From assembly GCF_022484265.1 (NCBI RefSeq), contig NZ_JAKVLR010000001.1, positions 992,001 to 1,056,000 on the forward strand: a DNA stretch of 64,000 bases. Reading direction: 5' to 3'. The translations under genes were made by a program, and so were the position numbers. Shown here piece by piece: positions 1-8,199 of this stretch. Source of the DNA: Companilactobacillus sp. (lineage in GTDB: Bacteria > Bacillota > Bacilli > Lactobacillales > Lactobacillaceae). The notes below the pieces were generated by a model, which had not been told where the DNA came from, made no database searches, and worked only from the letters and a program-made list of their open reading frames with translations. The first letter of the stretch is position 1. Each line of letters starts with the position of its first letter.

Positions 1-30
1 AAAAATGGAAGCCTGATGGCTTCCATTTTT
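1..30 (-). terminator. Rho-independent terminator
   Basis: A perfect 13-bp inverted repeat (1-13 with 18-30) with a 4-base loop and A/T runs on both sides. It lies 10 bases past the stop codon of the minus-strand oxidoreductase and could work in both directions. Confidence 0.85.
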
Positions 31-39
31 ATTTGCATA

Positions 40-1374
40 TTAGGCTCTGTGCCAAGCAGCATATCCGATGGTTGGGAAAATCCCGATCAATCTACCGACT
101 TGTTCGCGACTCATTTTAAATTCGATAGCTGGAAGCAATGTATTAACGGTGTTTTCAGCTTGGTCGCTGATTTCGGTCACACCGACTAAATGTCCCTCCG
201 TATCGTGGACCTGCTTACTGGCAGCAATCTGTTCCTTATCAATTTGATAGTACCAATAGTTGGCTAAGTCGTTGTCAGTGATCGTATAGCCTTTTTCTTG
301 TCCCTCTTCAACTGACATCCCTGCTTTAGCAATTCTTGGTGAAGTGAAGACGACTGATGGAATAACTGGAAAATCAATTGGATCAGTCGTTTGTCTAGCA
401 AATAGTTTCATTAAATAATGGGATTCAAAAAATGCAGTTGGCGTAAGCTTAGGTTGGTCGCTTGAAATGACGTCTCCAGAAGCATAAATATTTTCAACGT
501 TTGTTTGTAGATGATCATTAACGATCACGCCGGTTTTATCAAATTTAACGCCGACATTTTCTAATCCTAAGTTTTCCACATTGGGGATTCTGCCTGTCGC
601 ATCTAAGATCCAATCAGTGGATAAATGCTGATCTTGTTGATAAGTAACGTCAAATTTACCGTTTTCTTCAGAAAATGATTTAATATCGGCGTTTTCCACA
701 AACTTAACACCACGTTTTTTCAAATCATCCACAACTTGTTGAACGAATGGTTGATAAAATTTCCGCAATACTTTGTCACTGTGCAACATGACAGTTACTT
801 CTGAACCGGCAGCATTAGCCATTGTTGCAAATTCCATGCCAATATAACCAGAACCAATGATCGTGACATTTTTTGGCATAGTCTGAAGGTTCATAAAATC
901 TTCGCTATCATGAGCTAATTCAGTTCCGGGAATATCCAAACGATGTGGACGCAGTCCAGTTGAAATAACAATTTTTTCAGCGGTAACTGGTTTGGTATCA
1001 TCCACTAATACCGTGTGTTGATCTTTAAACTTAGCATATCCCTTGATGATCGTAGCACCGGCATTCTCCAACTTTGCGGTCAATCCAGCAGGAATAACGT
1101 CGATGATCTCTTGTTTGTGAACAACATTTTGAGTCCAATTCATCGAGATGTCGCCATCTAACACGTCACCCAGTCGTTCTCTTTCACGGACCATTTTAAC
1201 TGGTTCGTCCAAACTGATTTTGGCATTGCAGCCACGATTAGGACAAGTTCCGCCAATTAAGCCACTTTCAATGATCCCAACCTTAACGCCAGTTGCAGCT
1301 AGTGGGGCTGCCCCATCGAAAGTTCCGTGACCAGCGCCAATATAAAGCACTTCATAATCATAATTTTCAGCCAT
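40..1374 (-). CDS. NAD(P)/FAD pyridine nucleotide-disulfide oxidoreductase (glutathione-reductase-like)
   Basis: Cytoplasmic flavoprotein of 444 residues. An N-terminal FAD fold (GAGHGTFDGA) is followed by the redox disulfide motif GGTCPNRGC, an NAD(P) fold (IGSGYIGMEFA) and the FAD-binding ASGDV motif. The start was set at ATG 1374 (MAENYDYEV) because GGAGGG sits 6 bases upstream; a longer frame to 1395 lacks a site. The usual C-terminal HPT-E catalytic motif is absent and the protein ends IGYAAWHRA, so classical glutathione or lipoamide reductase activity is uncertain. Substrate unknown; family call is firm. Confidence 0.85.
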   Translation of the reverse strand: MAENYDYEVLYIGAGHGTFDGAAPLAATGVKVGIIESGLIGGTCPNRGCNAKISLDEPVKMVRERERLGDVLDGDISMNWTQNVVHKQEIIDVIPAGLTAKLENAGATIIKGYAKFKDQHTVLVDDTKPVTAEKIVISTGLRPHRLDIPGTELAHDSEDFMNLQTMPKNVTIIGSGYIGMEFATMANAAGSEVTVMLHSDKVLRKFYQPFVQQVVDDLKKRGVKFVENADIKSFSEENGKFDVTYQQDQHLSTDWILDATGRIPNVENLGLENVGVKFDKTGVIVNDHLQTNVENIYASGDVISSDQPKLTPTAFFESHYLMKLFARQTTDPIDFPVIPSVVFTSPRIAKAGMSVEEGQEKGYTITDNDLANYWYYQIDKEQIAASKQVHDTEGHLVGVTEISDQAENTVNTLLPAIEFKMSREQVGRLIGIFPTIGYAAWHRA

Positions 1375-1401
1375 ATGTATCCCTCCATTAAACAAGCTTA
1401 T

Positions 1402-1428
1402 ATATTCAAATTAATTCAATTCGAATAT
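1402..1428. promoter_or_regulatory. Operator-like palindrome upstream of the oxidoreductase
   Basis: Arms ATATTCAAATT (1402-1412) and AATTCGAATAT (1418-1428) are complementary except for one position, around a 5-base centre. The site lies 28 bases upstream of the oxidoreductase start, in the position of a promoter/operator. The binding protein is unknown; AT-rich chance is possible. Confidence 0.35.
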
Positions 1429-1458
1429 CATGACAATAGATATGCTCAAAATAGACAG

Positions 1459-1629
1459 AGCGTAAAAAGGAAAGGTCTGAGGCAAGAACATAAGATTGAC
1501 AGAGACGGAGTGGGCTCTCCTTGCACTATCGTTCGCAGACTACCGCTAAAAGGTGCTCATAGGATGGCGTCACGCCCCGCAGTCTTTGGCGAGCTTATGT
1601 GTCCTGCCTCATTTTCTTTTTTCGCGTTT
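1459..1629. repeat. Nested stem-loop repeat, long copy (copy A)
   Basis: Begins AGAGCGTAAAA and ends TTTTTTCGCGTTT, which pair loosely with each other. Inside are arms TGAGGCA (1478-1484) / TGCCTCA (1605-1611), CATAAG (1489-1494) / CTTATG (1594-1599), AGAC / GTCT, and a core near GGCGTCACGCC. Related copies are at 1660-1727, 13205-13526 and 21570-21684. Compared with the 21.6-kb copy it carries about 51 extra bases in the core (about 1516-1566). No gene is supported in 1396-1841; this repeat and its decayed neighbour fill most of it. Confidence 0.7.
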
Positions 1630-1659
1630 CAAAATCAGAGAAAAAAAAACACGTATTGA

Positions 1660-1727
1660 GTGCGGAGCATAAGGGTGGCAGAGACGGAGAGTGGGCTCTG
1701 TCTCAGGGTGCTTTTTTCACGTTTCCA
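1660..1727. repeat. Decayed partial copy of the nested stem-loop repeat (copy B)
   Basis: The first 29 bases (TGCGGAGCATAAG and onward through GACGGAG) match the 21.6-kb copy with one difference. The core is shortened to a GAGAC (1681-1685) / GTCTC (1700-1704) hairpin, followed by a T-run and CACGTTTC. The right arm pairing seen in other copies is lost. Confidence 0.55.
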
Positions 1728-1770
1728 CTAAAAATCGGAGAAGCGACCATCAATCAATCATTCACCAACA

Positions 1771-1804
1771 AAAAAAGAAAGAACCCAATGATATCAGGTT
1801 CTCT
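1771..1804 (-). terminator. Terminator of the his operon
   Basis: On the minus strand an 8-bp stem AGAGAACC / GGTTCTTT (one G-U pair) with an 11-base loop is followed by a run of seven T. It lies 38 bases beyond the hisC stop codon. Confidence 0.7.
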
Positions 1805-1841
1805 CTTAATTAACGGTAGAAAAAAGTTATTTCACAATTAC

Positions 1842-2909
1842 TTATTTTGAAAACTCTTTGATCAATTGTTCGATGTTTTGATTGTCATCTGCAGTACCGA
1901 CGGTAATGCGTAACCAGTTTGGTCTCAAGCCGGTTCTGATCAAGTAGCCGTTGTGCAAAAGATAGTCCGCTAGCTTATCCGCATCTTGATATTCAAAAAA
2001 GATGAAGTTAGCTTGGCTTTGATAATGCTTGATCCCCTGTTCATCAAAGAAGGCTTCTAGTTGAGTTCGTTGCTCAGCATTATTTTTGACCACATCGTCA
2101 ACGAACTTCTGGTCTTTAAACGCTGCTGTAGCTGCTACTTGGGCAATCGAATTAACGTTATAAGGCAAACGGACCTTTTGAACTTGTTCTGCTACCTCTT
2201 TTGAAAATACCGCATAGCCAACGCGGAAGTTAGCTAAACCATAGGCCTTAGAAAAAGTCCGCATGACAACGATATTAGGATATTTTTTCGTCAGATCCAT
2301 CGCAGTTGCATTGGGTTCTGAGACAAAGTCGATATAGGCTTCATCAACCAAAACTAAAGTGTCAGCTGGAACTTGGCTAACAAAATTTTCAATATCCTTA
2401 ACAGTCTCAAACGTACCCGTTGGATTATTAGGATTGCAGATCCAGACAAGCTTAGTCTTGGTTGTAATGGCTTTTAGCATGTTAGAAAAGTCGATCCCGC
2501 CATTTTCAAGGACTGGAACCTTTTTGATAACGGCTTCTTCAATTTCAGCATGCAATGCATATTCTGAAAAAGTTGGCGATGAAATGAGCTCTTCATCCCC
2601 TGGTTCCAGAAATACTCGTGACAGCATCACGATGACCTCATCTAGACCAACCCCAAAGACAATTTGCTTAGGATCTAGTGAGAATTTCTCTGAGATCAAA
2701 TTACGCAATTCAGTCGCATCTCCATCGGGATAACGATTGCTTTGCGAATAAGCCCAGTTGACGACAGCGTCTTTGACAGTTTCAGAAGTCCCATAAGGAT
2801 TTTCATTAGCTGATAAGCGAACTAGTTTCGATAGTCCTAATTCAGATTGCAGCTCTTCTAGTGGTTGTTCTGGGATATACGGTTGTAACTCCTCAATCGC
2901 TTTTTTCAT
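1842..2909 (-). CDS. hisC: Histidinol-phosphate aminotransferase
   Basis: PLP enzyme of 355 residues that converts imidazole-acetol phosphate to histidinol phosphate. It has the class I/II aminotransferase fold, with the substrate-binding N-terminal RLSANENPYG, the DEAY motif near residue 189 (pyridine nitrogen Asp) and the PLP lysine in FSKAYGLANFRVGY (Lys221). Full length for HisC. Start ATG 2909 has GGAGG upstream (ctaggaggcaact). Last gene of the his operon, 9 bases after hisE and just before the operon terminator. Confidence 0.95.
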   Translation of the reverse strand: MKKAIEELQPYIPEQPLEELQSELGLSKLVRLSANENPYGTSETVKDAVVNWAYSQSNRYPDGDATELRNLISEKFSLDPKQIVFGVGLDEVIVMLSRVFLEPGDEELISSPTFSEYALHAEIEEAVIKKVPVLENGGIDFSNMLKAITTKTKLVWICNPNNPTGTFETVKDIENFVSQVPADTLVLVDEAYIDFVSEPNATAMDLTKKYPNIVVMRTFSKAYGLANFRVGYAVFSKEVAEQVQKVRLPYNVNSIAQVAATAAFKDQKFVDDVVKNNAEQRTQLEAFFDEQGIKHYQSQANFIFFEYQDADKLADYLLHNGYLIRTGLRPNWLRITVGTADDNQNIEQLIKEFSK

Positions 2910-2918
2910 AGTTGCCTC

Positions 2919-3251
2919 CTAGAGATCCTTGATTTCGGGACGGTCCTTAAATTGACTCATCAAACCTTCACGTTTGGCTAATTCTTGTTTGATCTGGTCA
3001 AACGTTACACCTTGTTCGACCCACAAAACGCACAAGTGATAGAGCAGATCAGCAGACTCATATACTAGTTCGCCATCTCCACGGGGCTTATCAGGATTTT
3101 TGGCAGCGACGACCACTTCGGTCGATTCCTCGCCGACCTTTTTCAAAATCTTATCTAATCCTTTGGTAAACAAATAATCAGTGTATGAACCCTTCTTAGG
3201 ATTATTTTTACGGTCAAGGATCATTGCATATAATTCATCTAAATTTTGCAT
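2919..3251 (-). CDS. hisE: Phosphoribosyl-ATP pyrophosphatase
   Basis: 110-residue all-alpha MazG-like enzyme that hydrolyses PR-ATP to PR-AMP, the second step of histidine synthesis. The metal-binding EESTEVVVAAK and ESADLLYHLCVL helices are visible. It is a separate gene from hisI, unlike the HisIE fusion of enterobacteria, and sits 3 bases after hisI. Confidence 0.95.
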   Translation of the reverse strand: MQNLDELYAMILDRKNNPKKGSYTDYLFTKGLDKILKKVGEESTEVVVAAKNPDKPRGDGELVYESADLLYHLCVLWVEQGVTFDQIKQELAKREGLMSQFKDRPEIKDL

Positions 3252-3254
3252 AGC

Positions 3255-3578
3255 TTACTCCTTCTTTTCTACTTCAACTGGATTAAAGAAACAACTGTGG
3301 TGTCCGGTATGACAAGCTGGTCCGTGTGGATGGACTTCTGCTAAAAGCGTATCTTGGTCGCAGTCTAACGTTAAGTTCACCACGTCTTGAAAGTTTCCGC
3401 TAGTTTCGCCTTTGTGCCAGAGTTCCTGTCTTGAACGTGACCAAAACCAAGTTTGACCACTTTCAACTGTGCGTTTATAGCTTTCTTGATTCATCCAAGC
3501 GACCATCAAAACTTCTTTGGTGTCGGCATCTTGAACGATCGTTGTTAATAATCCTTTTGAAAAATCTGGTTCGATCAT
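3255..3578 (-). CDS. hisI: Phosphoribosyl-AMP cyclohydrolase
   Basis: 107-residue zinc enzyme opening the adenine ring of PR-AMP. Signature residues are present: LDCDQD for magnesium/zinc and the C-terminal HPHGPACHTGHHSCFF with the zinc cysteines. It overlaps the 3' end of hisF by 4 bases, so the two are probably translationally coupled. Confidence 0.95.
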   Translation of the reverse strand: MIEPDFSKGLLTTIVQDADTKEVLMVAWMNQESYKRTVESGQTWFWSRSRQELWHKGETSGNFQDVVNLTLDCDQDTLLAEVHPHGPACHTGHHSCFFNPVEVEKKE

Positions 3579-4333
3579 CTGACCACGACTCCTTTTGATT
3601 TGAGATAATCTTTCACATCGCTAATAGTCAATTCGCCATAGTGGAACACTGATGCGGCTAAAGCTCCATCAACATTGGCTTCTTGAAATACTTCGCTGAA
3701 GTCAGCTAATTTACCAGCACCACCAGAAGCGATGATCGGTACGTTAACTGCTTGATTTAATTTTTGATAAAGATCGATATCAAATCCGTCTTTGGTACCA
3801 TCCTTATCCATGCTAGTAACTAATAATTCGCCAGCACCTTTTTTTACCACTTCTTTAGCCCAGGGAATTGCTTCTAAATCAGTCTTTTGCTTGCCACCAT
3901 GTGTGTAGACAAAGGATTTTTGCGTCTCTGGGTCATACTTGACGTCTATTGCAACAACGATACATTGGTTGCCGAATTTCTGTGCTCCTTGTGTAATCAA
4001 GTCTGGATTTGAAACTGCGGCGGAATTGATTGCTACTTTGTCTGCGCCAGCCTTTAACAAGTTTTGAATGTCAGCAACAGAACTGACTCCACCACCGATC
4101 GTCAATGGCATGAAGACTTGTTTGGAAACTTCTTCAACCACGTCGATCATAGTTTTTCTCTGTTCGTTAGTAGCGGTGATGTCCAAAAAAACTAATTCGT
4201 CAGCACCTTGTTTTTGGTACTCTGAAGCAATTTCTACTGGATCGCCAACGTCAGTCAAATTGACGAAGTTGACGCCTTTTTTTACTCGTCCATCATCAAC
4301 GTCTAGACAAGGGATGATTCGTTTAGCTAGCAT
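3575..4333 (-). CDS. hisF: Imidazole glycerol phosphate synthase, cyclase subunit
   Basis: (beta/alpha)8-barrel of 252 residues that with HisH forms IGP and AICAR from PRFAR. Catalytic aspartates fall in RIIPCLDVDDGR at the N terminus and in LVTSMDKDGTKDGFD; phosphate-binding GGG/SGGAG loops are visible. I chose ATG 4333 (MLAKRIIP) over the longer frame to 4351 because GGAGGTGGAG lies just upstream and all HisF proteins begin here. It overlaps the hisA tail by 11 bases. Confidence 0.95.
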   Translation of the reverse strand: MLAKRIIPCLDVDDGRVKKGVNFVNLTDVGDPVEIASEYQKQGADELVFLDITATNEQRKTMIDVVEEVSKQVFMPLTIGGGVSSVADIQNLLKAGADKVAINSAAVSNPDLITQGAQKFGNQCIVVAIDVKYDPETQKSFVYTHGGKQKTDLEAIPWAKEVVKKGAGELLVTSMDKDGTKDGFDIDLYQKLNQAVNVPIIASGGAGKLADFSEVFQEANVDGALAASVFHYGELTISDVKDYLKSKGVVVR

Positions 4334-5048
4334 TTTTCTCCACCTCCGCAATATCCTTCAAGGTGATAGTTTTTTCATAAAGTGCTTTCCCGATAATTAC
4401 GTCAGTGATGCCTAAAGCTTTCAAGTTGTGCAAATCCTTGAGATCTCTGATCCCGCCACTGGCAACTAGATTAGCCTTTGGCAACTCTTGATATAGCTTC
4501 ATCAATAGATCTAAGTTTGGACCTTGCATCGTCCCGTCACGAGCTACATCCGTCACGATAAATGATTTAGCACCATCGTCCATCATAGTCTTGATCAAGT
4601 CTGACATTTTGACATCTGATTGTTCAAGCCAGCCGTTGACAGCTACTTTACCGTTAGAACCATCGACGCCAATGACGATTCGATCTCCGCCATAACGCTT
4701 CAAAAGCTTTTTGACAAATTGAGGATTTTCAATAGCTGCCGAACCAATGATGATGCGGTCGATACCTAAATCGAGATACATTGAGGCGATTTTCTCGTCA
4801 CGGATGCCACCACCCAATTCCAGAAATCCGTCGAAATTTTTTCGAATGTCTGAGATAACGGTGTAATTTTCTGGTCGACCAGTCTTTGCGCCGTCAAGAT
4901 CAACTAAATGCAATTGGTTTACGCCGGTATTAATGATGTCTTTAGCTTGTGCGACAGGGTCTTTATTGATCAAAGTGACTTTATCGTAGTCGCCTTGGTA
5001 TAATCTGACGCTTTGTCCATTATGAAGATCAATTGCGGGAAAAATCAT
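4323..5048 (-). CDS. hisA: ProFAR isomerase
   Basis: 241-residue (beta/alpha)8-barrel sharing ancestry with HisF. It isomerises ProFAR to PRFAR by an Amadori rearrangement. The N-terminal FPAIDLHNGQSVRLYQGDY, the central VIGVDGSNGKVAVNGW and the phosphate loop VASGGIRDLKDL are typical. Its start lies inside the hisH reading frame (20-base overlap), in the tightly packed operon. Confidence 0.95.
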   Translation of the reverse strand: MIFPAIDLHNGQSVRLYQGDYDKVTLINKDPVAQAKDIINTGVNQLHLVDLDGAKTGRPENYTVISDIRKNFDGFLELGGGIRDEKIASMYLDLGIDRIIIGSAAIENPQFVKKLLKRYGGDRIVIGVDGSNGKVAVNGWLEQSDVKMSDLIKTMMDDGAKSFIVTDVARDGTMQGPNLDLLMKLYQELPKANLVASGGIRDLKDLHNLKALGITDVIIGKALYEKTITLKDIAEVEKNAS

Positions 5049-5655
5049 TTTGCTTCACCATCTCTTGAAATTTTTGTAGTAAATTTAGTCCGACTTGCCC
5101 ACTCTTTTCAGGGTGAAATTGCATGCCGACCACATTGCCATTTTGAACGATACTTGGAACTTGTACGCCATAATCCACGCTGGAAACGATGTATTTAGGA
5201 TCGCAGTCAGCATAATATGAGTGAACGAAATAGGTGTATTGTTGATCAACTAGTTGAAAGTCACTAGTTGGTTGTTGGAGTTGGTTTTGATTCCAACCCA
5301 TTTGGGGAACTTTTAGACCAGAGGATTCAGGAATTGCTTTGATGTGTCCGGGAATCAATGAGAGCCCCTTATTCAAACCATATTCTTCACTGTCTTCAAA
5401 CAACAATTGCATGCCTAAACAAATACCTAACATCGGAATTTTTTTAGCGGCAGCTTGTTTAATGACTTCCACTAGATTACGTTCTTCTAACGCATCCATC
5501 GCCGCCTTAAACGCACCAACGCCAGGAAGTACAACGGCGTCCGCTGATAGGATCTCATCTGGATCAGCGGTCAATTTATTTTCGATGTTTTCGTAATTCA
5601 AAGCTTTTTTCAGATTCAGTGTGTTACCTGTATCGTAATCAACGATTGCAAACAT
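5029..5655 (-). CDS. hisH: Imidazole glycerol phosphate synthase, glutamine amidotransferase subunit
   Basis: Class I glutamine amidotransferase of 208 residues that feeds ammonia to HisF. The catalytic triad is visible: Cys79 in GICLGMQLL, and His181/Glu183 in QFHPEKSGQVG. The oxyanion strand PGVGAF is at about 44-49. Its stop overlaps hisA and its start abuts hisB by one base. Confidence 0.95.
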   Translation of the reverse strand: MFAIVDYDTGNTLNLKKALNYENIENKLTADPDEILSADAVVLPGVGAFKAAMDALEERNLVEVIKQAAAKKIPMLGICLGMQLLFEDSEEYGLNKGLSLIPGHIKAIPESSGLKVPQMGWNQNQLQQPTSDFQLVDQQYTYFVHSYYADCDPKYIVSSVDYGVQVPSIVQNGNVVGMQFHPEKSGQVGLNLLQKFQEMVKQNDFSRN

Positions 5656-6239
5656 TAGATCACACCTTTCGTTGAGTTAATTCCTATAATATCAGGATTA
5701 ATTGTAACGGCGTCACGCATAGCCCGTCCAAATGCCTTAAACAAGCTCTCGACCTTGTGGTGAGTATTTCTTCCATACAGTACTCGAGCGTGGAGATTCA
5801 TTTCGCAAGCAAAAGCTACTGCTTGAAAAAAGTCTTCGACCGTTTCAGTATCCAAACCGCCGAGGCGTGGATTTTCAAAATCAGCGTCAAAGACTAGGTA
5901 TGAACGTCCACTCAAGTCAACGCTGACCTGTCCTAAAGTCTCATCCATCGGAACAAATTCAGTCCCATAACGCTCGATACCAACCTTATCTCCCAAAGCT
6001 TTTTTGAAACATTCGCCTAGGACGATACCAGTATCTTCAGTCGTGTGGTGCGGATCGACGTCTAAATCGCCATGTGCTTCGACGATCAATCCAAACCGAC
6101 CGTGCTTAGCAAACAAGTTCAACATATGATTTAAAAAGCCAATTCCAGTATCAATTTTGATTCCACTTTGCTCATCCAAATTCAAACTGATCTTGATTTG
6201 TGTTTCTTGTGTCTTTCTTTCAATCGTAGCTTGTCTCAT
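5655..6239 (-). CDS. hisB: Imidazoleglycerol-phosphate dehydratase
   Basis: 194-residue monofunctional dehydratase with no histidinol-phosphatase domain, consistent with a separate HisJ in this window. Duplicated metal-binding motifs are present: FLNHMLNLFAKH with DPHHTTED, and FFQAVAFACEMNLH with NTHHKVESLFKAFGRAM. Lies between hisD and hisH with 11- and 0-base spacing. Confidence 0.95.
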   Translation of the reverse strand: MRQATIERKTQETQIKISLNLDEQSGIKIDTGIGFLNHMLNLFAKHGRFGLIVEAHGDLDVDPHHTTEDTGIVLGECFKKALGDKVGIERYGTEFVPMDETLGQVSVDLSGRSYLVFDADFENPRLGGLDTETVEDFFQAVAFACEMNLHARVLYGRNTHHKVESLFKAFGRAMRDAVTINPDIIGINSTKGVI

Positions 6240-6250
6240 CCTAATATCTC

Positions 6251-7537
6251 CTAGTCGTAGTATTTTCCAAAACGTGATTCGATAGCTCTAGCGTGTCCTT
6301 CAAGTCCTTCGACACGTGCAAGCGTTGTGATCGATTTAGCTTCTTTTTCAAGAGCTGGTTTAGTGTATTGAATATATGAGGTTCTCTTAACGAAATCATA
6401 AACGCCAAGTGGTGATGAAAATCTAGCAGTTCCTCCAGTTGGCAAAATGTGATTAGGACCGGCAACATAGTCGCCAAGTGGTTCTGATGCATATTTACCT
6501 AGGAAGACTGATCCAGCATTTCTGATTTGATTCAAATATTGAGTTGGATCTTCCAATTGAATTTCCAAGTGCTCAGGGGCAACGGTATTCATCAAGGTAA
6601 ACATGTCGTCGATTTTTTCAACCACGGCGATAAAGCCTTTATTATTTACTGATGCGGTGGCAATTTCTTCACGTGGCAAAACTTTAAGTTGTGAATCAAC
6701 GTTTTCACTAACTGCTTTAGCGAGTTTCAAACTATCAGTTACTAAAATTGGTCTTGCTAACTTGTCGTGTTCTGCTTGTGACAAGAGGTCGGCTGCTAAT
6801 TGGCGAGGATCAGCTGAATCATCAGCGATGATACCAATTTCCGAAGGTCCGGCTACCATATCAATGGCAACTTGTCCGAAGACTTGTTTTTTAGCTGTAG
6901 CAACGAAGATATTTCCAGGACCAACGATCTTATCAACTCGTGGAACTGACTCAGTCCCATAAGCTAAAGCAGCAATTGCTTGTGCGCCACCAACTTGATA
7001 AATTGCATCAACACCGGCGATCTTAGCAGCGGCTAAAACAGCGGGATTGATGCCGTCTTTTTGTGGAGGTGTCACGATAACTACTTGATCAACGCCAGCA
7101 ATCTTAGCCGGCAAAGCACTCATCATGATAGTTGAAGGATAAGCAGCTGTACCGCCTGGTACGTACAAACCGACTTTTTCAAGTGGTACCAGCTTTTGAC
7201 CTCTTAGGACGCCCTTTTGTTCACTGTCCATAAAGCCATCTTCCAATTCTTTTTTGTGGAAGCTAGTAATGTTCTTCTTTGCTAAGAATAGGGCATTTTT
7301 AACATCTTCATCTAGGTTATCGTATGCTTCATCGATCACCTTTTGGTCGAGTTTGAAGTTATCAATGTCGACGTTATCAAATTTCTTTTCATAATCTTTT
7401 AAAGCTTGGTCGCCATTCTCGATGACATTATTAATGATCTCACTGACGCTAGCAACGACCTTAGGATCGTTTAGTTGGCGCGTCTTCATTTGGACCATTT
7501 TTTCCAATTCTGCAAGATTTTCTTGAACTATTTTCAT
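6251..7537 (-). CDS. hisD: Histidinol dehydrogenase
   Basis: 428-residue zinc- and NAD-dependent enzyme for the last two oxidations to histidine. Family motifs include the YVPGGTAAYPST loop, IVGPGNIFVATAKK, the IDMVAGPSE segment and the general-base region LLSQAEHDKLA (Glu-His). C-terminal VEGLEGHARAIESRF is typical. The start ATG overlaps the hisG stop (7537). Confidence 0.95.
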   Translation of the reverse strand: MKIVQENLAELEKMVQMKTRQLNDPKVVASVSEIINNVIENGDQALKDYEKKFDNVDIDNFKLDQKVIDEAYDNLDEDVKNALFLAKKNITSFHKKELEDGFMDSEQKGVLRGQKLVPLEKVGLYVPGGTAAYPSTIMMSALPAKIAGVDQVVIVTPPQKDGINPAVLAAAKIAGVDAIYQVGGAQAIAALAYGTESVPRVDKIVGPGNIFVATAKKQVFGQVAIDMVAGPSEIGIIADDSADPRQLAADLLSQAEHDKLARPILVTDSLKLAKAVSENVDSQLKVLPREEIATASVNNKGFIAVVEKIDDMFTLMNTVAPEHLEIQLEDPTQYLNQIRNAGSVFLGKYASEPLGDYVAGPNHILPTGGTARFSSPLGVYDFVKRTSYIQYTKPALEKEAKSITTLARVEGLEGHARAIESRFGKYYD

Positions 7538-8199
7538 TATGCTTCCTCCTCAAATTTTGGATCGACGACTTTTTTCAAACGATCGACAAAGTCGAAGATT
7601 GCTTCTGGTTGTTGCTTTAACGACATCCGATTGACAACTAATCTAGTTGAAACTTTATCTAAACGGTCAAATATCTTTAAATGGTTCTCGCGGATGGTAG
7701 TCCCAGTTTCCGTAATATCAACGATGGCATCAGCTAAACCTGTTAACGGAGCTAATTCAACTGAGCCCTCAATTTTGATAATTTCAACGTCTTGTCCTAA
7801 TGAATCAAAGTAACGTTTCGTGATCAGTGGATATTTGGTGCCGATGATCTTACGACGTGGTGCATCTGGGTCGAAGTTTTGCGTTGAGGCTAAGACAAAT
7901 TGACACTTGCCAATGTCTAAGTCGAGAAGTTCATATTGAGAACTTTGTTGTTCAGTCAATATGTCGCTCCCGACGATACCAATATCAGCAGCTCCTCGTT
8001 CCAAAAAGGTGTTTACATCTGGACCTTTTGCCAGGATAAATTGATAAGGTTGCGTTTCAGAATCAAAAATCAAACGACGTTGTTTATTCCTAATTTGGTC
8101 GCAATTGATACCAGCCTGTTCTAATAGCGGGATAACTTGTTTTTCAACTCGTCCTTTGGTTAATGCAATTTTTAATCTCTTCTCAGTCAATGTATTCAC
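7537..8199 (-). CDS. hisG: ATP phosphoribosyltransferase catalytic subunit (short form)
   Basis: 220-residue short-form HisG, lacking the C-terminal regulatory domain, so it depends on HisZ for assembly and histidine feedback. LKIALTKGRVEKQVIPLL starts the periplasmic-binding-protein-like fold and the PRPP loop is ELAPLTGLADAIVDITETGTT. It overlaps the 3' end of hisZ by 17 bases, as expected for two subunits made in balance. Confidence 0.95.
   Translation of the reverse strand: MNTLTEKRLKIALTKGRVEKQVIPLLEQAGINCDQIRNKQRRLIFDSETQPYQFILAKGPDVNTFLERGAADIGIVGSDILTEQQSSQYELLDLDIGKCQFVLASTQNFDPDAPRRKIIGTKYPLITKRYFDSLGQDVEIIKIEGSVELAPLTGLADAIVDITETGTTIRENHLKIFDRLDKVSTRLVVNRMSLKQQPEAIFDFVDRLKKVVDPKFEEEA

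Noticed and set aside
1327..1850. Two overlapping plus-strand ORFs of 110 and 83 codons
   Set aside because: They run through the palindromic repeat copies, have no RBS and have low-complexity ends. The repeats explain the open frames.
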